The notes under the pieces were generated by a model, which made no database searches, was not told where the DNA came from, and saw nothing but the letters and a program-made list of their open reading frames with translations. From an uncultured Cellvibrio sp. (GTDB lineage Bacteria; Pseudomonadota; Gammaproteobacteria; Pseudomonadales; Cellvibrionaceae): a stretch of 5,785 nucleotides of DNA. A program made the translations under genes and the position numbers. Shown piece after piece: positions 1-5,785 of the stretch; the stretch's first letter is position 1, and the number at the start of each line of letters is the position of its first letter. The stretch spans positions 1 through 5,785 of the forward strand of contig CAMLRI010000164.1 of the NCBI GenBank assembly GCA_946482385.1, in the 5' to 3' direction.

Positions 1-13
1 GTTTCGGTTGGCC

Positions 14-62
14 CTGGTAGATGGTCGTGTTGGGGTTCGCGTTGTTCACCCCAACCTACCGG
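14..62. repeat. Bulged inverted repeat downstream of metG
   Basis: Bases 29-35 (gttgggg) are exactly complementary to 49-55 (ccccaac) around a 13-nt loop. Bases 14-20 pair with 56-62 (one G-T pair) across an 8-nt one-sided bulge, giving about 14 pairs in total. It starts within 10 bases of the metG stop codon, so it may fold at the 3' end of the metG mRNA and protect it or assist termination. On the metG strand no run of T follows, so it is not a standard intrinsic terminator. The pairing is seen directly; the role is inferred. Confidence 0.4.
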
Positions 63-70
63 TCGCCAAA

Positions 71-2092
71 TTACATCACCCGCTGGCCGGGCTTGGCACC
101 ACTGTGGGGCTCCAGCAAATAAATTTCTTTATCGCCGGGGCCGGCGGCCAGCACCATGCCTTCACTCATGCCGAACTTCATTTTGCGCGGCTTGAGGTTA
201 GCGACCACTACCGTGAGTTTACCTACCAGGTCTTTGGGGTCGTAGGCGCTTTTGATACCGGAAAACACATTGCGGGTTTCGCCGCCCAAATCCAGGGTCA
301 GGCGCAGCAGCTTGTCGGAACCTTCCACATGCTCGGCATTGGCGATCAGGGCAATGCGCAAATCCACCTTGGCGAAATCGCCAAACTCAATTTCGGCGGC
401 AATCGGCTCCACATTGGCTTCTGCTTTGGCGGCCGGGGCAGCGGCGGCCAGGGCTTCTTTACTGGCGTCGATCATGGCATCTACCTTGTCTTTTTCTACC
501 CGGGTGAGCAGGGGTTTGAACTCGTTAATTTTTTCGCCGGTGCGGAAGCTCACTGACCCAGTCCAGCCCAGGGTTTCGCCCAAAAAGGCTTCGGCATCGG
601 CAGTCAGCGCGGGCAATACCGGCTTCAAATAAGTCAGCAGCGCGCGGAACATATTGATGCCGAGGGTGCACACCGCCTGGGTTTGCGCTTCGGCGCCGGC
701 TTGCTTGGCCAGCTTCCAGGGTTCCTGGGTGGCGATGTATTCATTGGCGGCATCGGCCAGGGCCATAATTTCGCGCATGGCTTTACTGTAGTCGCGGCTT
801 TCGTAGTAGTTGGCGATGGTGTCACCGGCATCGACAAACTGCTGCCACAGGGCCGGGTCGGCAATCTCATTGGCCAAAAGGCCACCGGCATTGGTAATGA
901 ACTTGGCGGTGCGGCTGGCGATATTCACCACCTTGCCCACCAGGTCGGAATTCACCCGCTGAATAAAATCCTCCAGGTTCAGGTCGATATCGTCCACGTT
1001 GCTAGTCAGCTTGGCGGCAAAGTAGTAGCGCAGGTATTCCGGGTTCAAATGGTTGAGGTAGGTGCGCGCATTAATAAAGGTGCCGCGGGATTTACTCATC
1101 TTGGTGCCGTTCACGGTTAAGAAACCGTGCACGCAAATTTTGCTGGGGGTGCGCAAATTGGCCGAGTGCAGCATCGCCGGCCAGAATAGGGCGTGGAAGT
1201 TAACTATGTCTTTACCGATAAAGTGATACACCTCGGCGGTGGAGTCCGGCTTCCAGTACTCGTACCAGTCTTCGCCCTTCTTATCCAACAGGTTTTTCAA
1301 GCTGGCGATATAGCCGATGGGCGCATCCAGCCACACATAAAAATACTTGCCGGGTTCACCGGGAATTTCAAAACCGAAATAGGGCGCATCGCGGGATATA
1401 TCCCAAGCCTGCAAACCGGCATCCAGCCACTCGGCCATCTTGTTGGCCACTTCATCCTGCAAATGGCCGGCGCGGGTCCAGTTTTTCAAAAAATCGCTGA
1501 ATTCCGGCAGGGTAAAAAAGAAGTGCTCGGAATCCTTGGCGACAGGTGTGGCACCGGAAATAGCCGATTTGGGGTTAATCAAATCCATGGGCGAATAGGT
1601 CGCGCCGCACTTTTCGCAGTTATCGCCGTACTGGTCTTCGGCTTTACATTTGGGGCAGGTGCCCTTGATGTAGCGGTCGGCCAAAAACAGTTGTTTTTCC
1701 GGGTCGTAGGCTTGGGTAATGCTTTTGCTGGCGATATGGCCATTGGCCTTCAAGCGGCCGTAAATCATGCTCGACAGCTCGCGGTTTTCATCGCTGTGGG
1801 TGGAGTGGTAATTGTCGAAGGCGATATGGAAGGCGGCAAAGTCTGCCTCGTGCTCGGCCTTCACATTGGCGATCTGCTGCTCAGGCGAATGGCCCAACTG
1901 TTCCGCCTTAAGCATGATGGCGGTGCCGTGGGCATCGTCGGCGCATACATAGGTGCAATCCACACCGCGCATCTTCTGGAAGCGCACCCAAATGTCGGTT
2001 TGGATATATTCCACCAAATGGCCGAGGTGAATCGAACCATTGGCGTAGGGCAGGGCGCTGGTCACCAGAATTTTGCGAGGGGATTGGGTCAT
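71..2092 (-). CDS. metG: Methionyl-tRNA synthetase (MetRS), full length
   Basis: Charges tRNA-Met (initiator and elongator) with methionine using ATP, in the cytoplasm. The product is 673 residues, close to the roughly 677 of the E. coli enzyme. Visible in order: class I signature HLGH at residues 22-25 in the Rossmann core; a zinc knuckle with CPKC at 146-149 and CEKC at 159-162; the substrate-pocket stretch [10 protein letters not shown] at 252-261; KMSKS at 331-335; the alpha-helical anticodon domain with N390, R394 and W459, matching the known CAU-reading residues; an Ala-rich linker around 545-565; and a C-terminal Trbp111-type OB fold from about 571 to the end that aids dimerisation and tRNA binding. 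The ATG is supported by an AGGA Shine-Dalgarno 8 nt upstream and by the family-typical N-terminus ([13 protein letters not shown]). It is transcribed divergently from greB. No catalytic residue appears missing. Confidence 0.98.
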   Translation of the reverse strand: MTQSPRKILVTSALPYANGSIHLGHLVEYIQTDIWVRFQKMRGVDCTYVCADDAHGTAIMLKAEQLGHSPEQQIANVKAEHEADFAAFHIAFDNYHSTHSDENRELSSMIYGRLKANGHIASKSITQAYDPEKQLFLADRYIKGTCPKCKAEDQYGDNCEKCGATYSPMDLINPKSAISGATPVAKDSEHFFFTLPEFSDFLKNWTRAGHLQDEVANKMAEWLDAGLQAWDISRDAPYFGFEIPGEPGKYFYVWLDAPIGYIASLKNLLDKKGEDWYEYWKPDSTAEVYHFIGKDIVNFHALFWPAMLHSANLRTPSKICVHGFLTVNGTKMSKSRGTFINARTYLNHLNPEYLRYYFAAKLTSNVDDIDLNLEDFIQRVNSDLVGKVVNIASRTAKFITNAGGLLANEIADPALWQQFVDAGDTIANYYESRDYSKAMREIMALADAANEYIATQEPWKLAKQAGAEAQTQAVCTLGINMFRALLTYLKPVLPALTADAEAFLGETLGWTGSVSFRTGEKINEFKPLLTRVEKDKVDAMIDASKEALAAAAPAAKAEANVEPIAAEIEFGDFAKVDLRIALIANAEHVEGSDKLLRLTLDLGGETRNVFSGIKSAYDPKDLVGKLTVVVANLKPRKMKFGMSEGMVLAAGPGDKEIYLLEPHSGAKPGQRVM

Positions 2093-2104
2093 GGATCTGA
2101 TCCT
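2093..2104 (-). promoter_or_regulatory. metG ribosome binding site within a GATC palindrome
   Basis: On the minus strand AGGA (plus positions 2101-2104) precedes the metG ATG by 8 nt, good Shine-Dalgarno spacing. It overlaps a near-perfect palindrome at 2093-2103 (GGATC, one base, GATCC) that contains two GATC sites five bases apart. Confidence 0.7.
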
Positions 2105-2127
2105 GTCTAAAGCTGTTAATGCCGCTC

Positions 2128-2147
2128 AAAAAAGCACCAATGGGTGC
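2128..2147 (-). terminator. Hairpin plus U6 in the metG leader, possible attenuator
   Basis: Reading on the minus strand, GCACC (2147-2143) pairs with GGTGC (2138-2134) around a 4-nt loop and is followed at once by six T (2133-2128). This is the shape of a small intrinsic terminator. It lies between the candidate metG promoter and the metG start codon, so it would sit near the 5' end of the leader. The stem is only 5 bp (4 of them G-C), so strong termination is doubtful. It could instead be a 5' stabilising hairpin. Confidence 0.35.
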
Positions 2148-2160
2148 CAAAAGGCCGCGC

Positions 2161-2189
2161 ACTATAGCATTTTGTCGGGGCTTTGACGA
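2161..2189 (-). promoter_or_regulatory. Candidate sigma70 promoter of metG
   Basis: On the minus strand TATAGT (plus 2161-2166; 5 of 6 to the -10 consensus) is preceded after a 17-nt spacer by TCGTCA (plus 2184-2189; 4 of 6 to the -35 consensus). Transcription would start near 2154, leaving a leader of about 60 nt that contains the hairpin at 2128-2147. This is a prediction from consensus matches only. Confidence 0.5.
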
Positions 2190-2239
2190 AAAGCCGGGTT
2201 GGCCAGGCTGGCACCGCGAGTGGTGGTGGTTTGCTAGGT

Positions 2240-2269
2240 GCTGTGATTGTTTGGGCTGTGATTGTCTGG
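2240..2269 (+). repeat. 15-bp tandem duplication upstream of greB
   Basis: Bases 2240-2254 (gctgtgattgtttgg) are followed directly by 2255-2269 (gctgtgattgtctgg), identical except at position 12. The second copy supplies the candidate -35 hexamer TTGTCT of greB; the first carries the equivalent TTGTTT 15 bp further upstream. It looks like a recent slippage or duplication event within non-coding DNA. Confidence 0.85.
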
Positions 2270-2290
2270 TCGGGGGCGGGGGGCGATAAT
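2262..2290 (+). promoter_or_regulatory. Candidate sigma70 promoter of greB
   Basis: TTGTCT (2262-2267; 4 of 6) and GATAAT (2285-2290; 5 of 6) are separated by exactly 17 nt. A start near 2297 would give a leader of about 24 nt, just enough for the ribosome binding site. The spacer is unusually G-rich, with five G, one C and six G at 2272-2283. Confidence 0.6.
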
Positions 2291-2306
2291 CGACCCTTTG
2301 TTAAAC

Positions 2307-2310
2307 GGAG
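2307..2310 (+). promoter_or_regulatory. greB ribosome binding site
   Basis: GGAG lies 10 nt before the GTG at 2321. It supports that GTG as the start rather than the in-frame TTG at 2183, which would add 46 residues unlike any GreB. Confidence 0.65.
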
Positions 2311-2320
2311 CCATAGCAAC

Positions 2321-2803
2321 GTGCGCACACCACTGATTACCCGCCAGGGTTACGACGACCTGAAAAAAGAAATGGATGAGCTCTGGCGCGTCGAGCGCCC
2401 CGAAGTCACCAAAAAAGTCTCCTGGGCCGCCAGCCTGGGCGACCGCAGCGAAAATGCGGATTACCAATACAACAAAAAACGCCTGCGCGAAATCGACCGC
2501 CGGGTGCGCTACCTGCGCAAATGTTTGGAAAACCTCAAAGTGGTGGATTACCGCCCGGAGCAGGAGGGCAAGGTTTTTTTTGGCGCCTGGGTAGAAGTGG
2601 AAAACGACGAAGGTAAAACCCTGAAATTCCGCATTGTCGGCTACGACGAAATTTTCAACCGCAAGGACTACATTTCCATCGACTCCCCCATGGCGCGGGC
2701 ACTGCTAAAAAAAGAAGTGGACGATGAAGCCGTGGTGGTGACCGAGGCGGGCACCACCACTTGGTATATCAACTCGATTGCCTATGAAAAAACCGCGCCC
2801 TGA
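2321..2803 (+). CDS. greB: Transcript cleavage factor GreB
   Basis: GreB inserts its coiled coil into the RNA polymerase secondary channel and stimulates cleavage of backtracked RNA, restarting stalled elongation complexes. The product is 160 residues, the normal GreB length, starting at GTG and aligning from residue 1 with the E. coli protein as remembered. The N-terminal coiled coil (about 1-75) carries the tip sequence SLGDRSENADY, with the catalytic acidic residues D41 and E44. The C-terminal FKBP-like domain follows, opening with KVFFGAW at 84-90 and including DEIFNRKDYISIDSPMARAL. The WRxERPEVTKKV stretch and the length distinguish GreB from GreA. The gene is divergent from metG with its own likely promoter. 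Its TGA stop directly abuts the TAA of the convergent peptidase gene, leaving no room for a terminator between them. A run of eight T (2574-2581) lies inside the coding region. Confidence 0.97.
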   Translation: MRTPLITRQGYDDLKKEMDELWRVERPEVTKKVSWAASLGDRSENADYQYNKKRLREIDRRVRYLRKCLENLKVVDYRPEQEGKVFFGAWVEVENDEGKTLKFRIVGYDEIFNRKDYISIDSPMARALLKKEVDDEAVVVTEAGTTTWYINSIAYEKTAP

Positions 2804-4681
2804 TTAGCTGGCACTGCCTTCAAATACTGCTAAATAAAAATCCAATTCTTCCGCTAGTGCGCGCTGGATATTGGCCGCTTGGCGGAAGCCGTGGCCTTCG
2901 TCGGCGAAGGTGATGTAGCGGGTTTTGATGCCCTTGGCTTGCAGGGCGGCGACCATGGCTTCGGCCTGGGCGGGGGGCACCACTTTATCCTGCAAGCCCT
3001 GCAAGAAAATTACCGGGCAGTGCAGTTGGTCTATGTGGTGGATGGGCGAGCGCTGGTGGTAGCGCGCCAGTTGCGCCGGGTATTCGCCCACCAGGGAATC
3101 CAAATAGTGGGCCTCGAATTTGTGGGTGTCCCGTGCCAGGGCTTCCAGGTCGCCTATGCCGTAGAGGCTGGCGCCGACTTTGAAGCGGTCGCTAAAGGTG
3201 AGTGCGGCCAGGGCGGTAAAGCCGCCGGCGCTGGAGCCGCGGATGGCGACCTTATCGCCATCGGCCCAGCCCTGGGCGACTACATAATCCACACCGCTGC
3301 AGACGTCGATCAAATCTATCACGCCCCACTGGCCTTTAAGCTTGTCGCGGTACTGGCGGCCGTAGCCGGTGCTGCCGCGATAGTTCACATCCAATAGCGC
3401 AAACCCCCGGCTGGTCCAGAACTGGATTTTCAGGTTGAACGAGCTTTCGCAGGCGCCGGTGGGGCCGCCGTGGGCCATCACCAACAGCGGCGGTTTGCTG
3501 CCTGCCGGCGCCCGGGCGGCGGGGTTGGTGGGGGCGTAGTAAAAGCCGTGGGCCACCTGGCCGTCGGGGGTGGGGAAGCTGATGGCCTGGGGTTGGGCGA
3601 CATAAGCGGGGGCTATGGGCAGGGGGTTGTGGCTGATTTGGCCAAAGCGCGCCTGGCTGCAACGGTATAGCTGTTGCGGTTGGCTGGCGCCGGCGGCGAG
3701 GAATAGGGCTTCGCCGTTGTGGCAGTGGATGCCGCTGATGTCGCGGAAGGGGCTGTTGATGCGGGTTAGCTCGCCGCTGGGCAGGTCGATAATGCCCAGG
3801 TGCCATTGGCCGCCCTGGCTGTAGGTGCAAAAAATCATCCGCTCATTCAAAAAACCGTAGCTGCTCATGCCAAATACCCATTGCGGGGTGGCAAATTCGG
3901 CCTCTTGGGGGCACAGGGGGATCACCTGGCTGCCATTCCAGGCATAGAGGTTCCACCAGTTGCTGCGGTCGGAGGCGAACACCAATTGGCCTGCCGGCGA
4001 CCATTGGGGCTGGAAAATAGATTCGCTGTGGCTGCCGGCCACGCGCACCTCGCCGATCACCTCGCCATTGGCATTGAGGCTGGCGCAAAAGCACTCGCTG
4101 CCATCCCAGGGCATTTGCGGGTGCTGCCAGCGCAGGTAGCTGAGCTTGCTGCCATCGGGCGATAGCCGCGGGTTGGCGTAAAAATCGGCACCGTCTACCC
4201 GCACTTGCACCTTGCCATTGGCGAGGTCTATAGCGACCAGGGCGCAGCTGGGGTGTGGGTGGCCGGCTGAATAATCCTCGCGTACAGCCCACAGCTGGCG
4301 GCGTTTGGCGTCGTAGCAAAAATCGGCGTAGCGGTAGGGGCCTTCGGCGGTGATGGGCGCCAGGGCCTGTTTGGCAAAGGAATAGAAGTAGATGCGCTGG
4401 TTAACATCCAGCACACAAAATACCCCGGTTTTGATCGCCAGGTAGCTGCCGCCGCCGTACTCCTGGGCGCGGCTGCGCACCGAATGGGGGGCTGGCAACA
4501 GGTCGCGGCGCTGGCCGTTTTCCTCGCACACCAGGGCGCTGCGGCCTTTTTCCGCCGGGCGGCTCTCCAGCCAGAACAGCCGTTCACCACAGGCCTGGGG
4601 CTCGCTGATACGCACGCCACTGGCACTGAGCAGCTCCGGGCTGATGGGGGATGGCCAGTGGCCGTAGGGGGTGCTGGTCAT
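2804..4681 (-). CDS. S9-family serine peptidase (acylaminoacyl/dipeptidyl peptidase-like)
   Basis: A 625-residue prolyl-oligopeptidase-family enzyme. The N-terminal part (to about residue 360) looks like a beta-propeller, with repeats such as NPRLSPDG (170-177) and QPQWSPAG (224-231). The C-terminal alpha/beta-hydrolase domain has HGGPT at 404-408, NYRGSTGYG at 433-441, the nucleophile elbow GSSAG with S484, D565 in GLQDKVVPP and H597 in DEGHGF, a complete Ser-Asp-His triad. In this family the propeller limits access to short peptides; the exact specificity (acyl-peptide, dipeptide or post-proline cleavage) cannot be read from sequence. No signal peptide is evident, so it is probably cytoplasmic. 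The ATG at 4681 is chosen because AGGA stands 7 nt upstream. An in-frame TTG at 4759 would add 26 polar residues without family character. It converges on greB with no gap and diverges from tilS. Confidence 0.94.
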   Translation of the reverse strand: MTSTPYGHWPSPISPELLSASGVRISEPQACGERLFWLESRPAEKGRSALVCEENGQRRDLLPAPHSVRSRAQEYGGGSYLAIKTGVFCVLDVNQRIYFYSFAKQALAPITAEGPYRYADFCYDAKRRQLWAVREDYSAGHPHPSCALVAIDLANGKVQVRVDGADFYANPRLSPDGSKLSYLRWQHPQMPWDGSECFCASLNANGEVIGEVRVAGSHSESIFQPQWSPAGQLVFASDRSNWWNLYAWNGSQVIPLCPQEAEFATPQWVFGMSSYGFLNERMIFCTYSQGGQWHLGIIDLPSGELTRINSPFRDISGIHCHNGEALFLAAGASQPQQLYRCSQARFGQISHNPLPIAPAYVAQPQAISFPTPDGQVAHGFYYAPTNPAARAPAGSKPPLLVMAHGGPTGACESSFNLKIQFWTSRGFALLDVNYRGSTGYGRQYRDKLKGQWGVIDLIDVCSGVDYVVAQGWADGDKVAIRGSSAGGFTALAALTFSDRFKVGASLYGIGDLEALARDTHKFEAHYLDSLVGEYPAQLARYHQRSPIHHIDQLHCPVIFLQGLQDKVVPPAQAEAMVAALQAKGIKTRYITFADEGHGFRQAANIQRALAEELDFYLAVFEGSAS

Positions 4682-4688
4682 AGAGCGA

Positions 4689-4692
4689 TCCT
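4689..4692 (-). promoter_or_regulatory. Ribosome binding site of the S9 peptidase gene
   Basis: Minus-strand AGGA lies 7 nt before the ATG at 4681-4679. This decides the start in favour of the 625-residue product over the upstream TTG. Confidence 0.7.
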
Positions 4693-4725
4693 GGTGCTGG
4701 GGGTATCCGCAGATAAGGCTAGGGG

Positions 4726-4744
4726 CGGCATTGTGCCCATGCCG
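4726..4744. repeat. Inverted repeat between the S9 peptidase gene and tilS
   Basis: CGGCAT (4726-4731) and ATGCCG (4739-4744) form a perfect 6-bp inverted repeat with a 7-nt centre. It lies in the 138-bp divergent gap. It overlaps a weak minus-strand promoter candidate for the peptidase gene: CACAAT at 4730-4735 as -10, and TTGCCG at 4754-4759 as -35 with an 18-nt spacer. It could be an operator or a leader hairpin. The repeat is certain; the function is not. No convincing plus-strand promoter for tilS was seen in this gap. Confidence 0.35.
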
Positions 4745-4753
4745 GTAAAACTT

Positions 4754-4771
4754 CGGCAAGGCCGGGTTTTT
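4754..4771 (+). other. Short hairpin plus T5 upstream of tilS
   Basis: CGGC (4754-4757) pairs with GCCG (4761-4764) over a 3-nt loop, can be extended by two G-T pairs, and is followed by five T (4767-4771). It resembles a minimal terminator on the plus strand, 49 bases before the tilS start. It might stop plus-strand read-through or act in the tilS leader. The stem is short, so chance is quite possible. Confidence 0.2.
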
Positions 4772-4819
4772 ATTGCCTGGCGATTGGGTTTAAATGGCGC
4801 CAGTTTGCGAGAGCCATCT

Positions 4820-5785
4820 ATGACGTTTAACCCCCAACAACTGCTGCCCTATTTACCGTCTTTGCCAGCGGGTTCAGCGCCGCTGCCCTGCGGCGCGCAA
4901 CCTGTCTGGTGGATAGGTTTTAGCGGCGGCCTGGATTCCACCGTACTACTGCACGCCCTGGCGCAGTTGCAGCTGCCGGTAAGGCTGTGTGCGGTGCATA
5001 TTAACCACCAGATTTCCCCCCATGCCAGCCACTGGCAAACCCATTGCGAGCAGTTGGCGGCAGCCTTGGGGGTGAGTTTCCATGCCGAGCGGGTAGTGGT
5101 GAACAATACAGGTAAGGGCATAGAGGATGCGGCTCGCGCGGCGCGCTACGGGGTATTCGAAGGCTGCCTGGCCCCTGGCGATTACCTGCTGACCGCCCAC
5201 CACGGCGACGACCAGGCCGAAACCCTGTTGCTGCGCCTGATGCGTGGCACTGGCCCGCGCGGCTTGGCGGCCATGGCGGCGCAGCGCCCCCTGGGGCAGG
5301 GCTGGCTGGTGCGGCCGCTGCTGCCTTTTACCCGCGAGCAGCTGGAAACCTATGCCCGCTCGCAGGGCCTGGTTTGGGTGGAGGATGAGAGCAACCTCAG
5401 CGACCACTACGACCGCAATTTTTTGCGCAACCAGGTGATGCCTTTATTGCAGGGGCGCTGGCCGGGCTTTACCCGCAAATGGCAGCAAACCGCAGAGTTG
5501 TGTGCCGCCAATGAAACCCTGCTGGCCGAGGTGGCGCAGGAGGATTTGGCCCGGTTGGAGGAGCGCGCCGAACCCCTGGGGCGCAGCCTGCGGCTCGACC
5601 TGTGGCTGGCCTTGAGCGAGTCGCGCCGCCACAACCTGCTGCGCTATTGGTTGCGCCAGCAGGGGCTGGCGGTGCCTGAGCAGCAGCATCTGCAGCAGTT
5701 GTATCGCCAGCTGGCCGATGCGGGCGACGGCCAGGTGCAAATTAACTGGGAGCAGGTGGAGTTGCGCAGCTATCGCCAGCGCTGT
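4820..5785 (+). CDS. tilS: tRNA(Ile)-lysidine synthetase, 3' end beyond the window
   Basis: TilS attaches lysine to C34 of tRNA-Ile2 (anticodon CAU) using ATP, switching the tRNA from AUG/Met to AUA/Ile. It is essential in most bacteria. The frame is open from ATG 4820 to the window edge (322 codons of a usual 430 or so). Seen in order: the N-type ATP pyrophosphatase P-loop SGGLDS at 35-40; VHINHQISPHASHW at 59-72; the GIEDAARAARY block at 100-110; HHGDDQAETLLLRLMRG at 127-143; and EDESNLSDHYDRNFLRN at 188-204, a TilS hallmark. The linker region follows; most of the C-terminal TilS domain is off the edge. The start lacks a strong Shine-Dalgarno (only a weak GAGAG-like stretch). The ATG overlaps the TGA of a 9-codon reading frame starting at 4794. 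An in-frame TTG at 4805 is a less likely alternative start. Confidence 0.95.
   Translation, partial: MTFNPQQLLPYLPSLPAGSAPLPCGAQPVWWIGFSGGLDSTVLLHALAQLQLPVRLCAVHINHQISPHASHWQTHCEQLAAALGVSFHAERVVVNNTGKGIEDAARAARYGVFEGCLAPGDYLLTAHHGDDQAETLLLRLMRGTGPRGLAAMAAQRPLGQGWLVRPLLPFTREQLETYARSQGLVWVEDESNLSDHYDRNFLRNQVMPLLQGRWPGFTRKWQQTAELCAANETLLAEVAQEDLARLEERAEPLGRSLRLDLWLALSESRRHNLLRYWLRQQGLAVPEQQHLQQLYRQLADAGDGQVQINWEQVELRSYRQRC

Noticed and set aside
1193..2110. Long open frame on the plus strand opposite metG (305 codons)
   Set aside because: It lies wholly antisense to an unmistakable MetRS gene and its product has no recognisable domain. Such frames arise from codon bias in GC-rich genes. The same applies to the plus-strand frames at 8-556 and 683-1120.
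2272..2283. G-quadruplex in the greB promoter spacer
   Set aside because: Only two long G runs (five and six) separated by a single C are present. Four spaced runs with loops are not available nearby.
2183..2320. N-terminal extension of GreB from TTG 2183 with a hydrophobic VIVWAVIVW stretch, resembling a membrane segment
   Set aside because: The extension is the translated promoter region and the 15-bp duplication. GreB begins normally at GTG 2321 with a ribosome binding site.
2879..3397. Plus-strand open frame of 172 codons opposite the peptidase gene
   Set aside because: It is antisense to the catalytic domain of the S9 peptidase and its product has low-complexity Gly/Ala composition with no family features. 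Other frames inside 3336-4626 are likewise shadows.
4946..5740. Minus-strand open frames of 75-153 codons opposite tilS
   Set aside because: The plus-strand frame carries all TilS motifs; the minus-strand products show no coherent domain or start signal.
1..5785. A new defence, mobile or biosynthetic system
   Set aside because: All coding capacity is accounted for by four known housekeeping-type families with intact motifs. No repeat arrays, transposase, integrase or unknown gene cluster is present.

Overview
The window is an ordinary housekeeping stretch from a Gammaproteobacterium, judged by the protein types and the fairly GC-rich base composition. A Cellvibrio-like or pseudomonad-related organism would fit, but that is an impression from protein similarity and was not tested. 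It holds three complete genes and one that runs off the right edge. They are arranged as two divergent pairs whose inner genes converge: metG (minus), greB (plus), an S9 peptidase gene (minus) and tilS (plus, partial).

Layout. Bases 1-70 lie downstream of metG and contain only a bulged inverted repeat. Bases 71-2092 (minus) encode a full-length two-part methionyl-tRNA synthetase: catalytic core, zinc knuckle, anticodon domain and C-terminal tRNA-binding OB fold. Bases 2093-2320 separate metG and greB and hold a candidate promoter for each. The greB promoter carries a 15-bp tandem duplication that doubles its -35 element. The metG leader has a small hairpin followed by six U. Bases 2321-2803 encode the transcript cleavage factor GreB from a GTG start. 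Its stop codon directly abuts the stop of the convergent S9-family serine peptidase gene (2804-4681, minus). Bases 4682-4819 are a second divergent intergenic region with a 6-bp inverted repeat. From 4820 to the right edge lie the first 322 codons of tilS, the tRNA-Ile lysidine synthetase.

How they relate. MetRS and TilS meet functionally at the CAU anticodon: TilS modifies the minor tRNA-Ile(CAU) so that MetRS no longer recognises it. GreB rescues backtracked RNA polymerase, and the peptidase probably trims cytoplasmic peptides. There is no sign of a shared operon, because all neighbours have opposite orientation. No mobile element, CRISPR array, RNA gene or evident new system was seen. The points worth a second look are in the regulatory DNA between genes.
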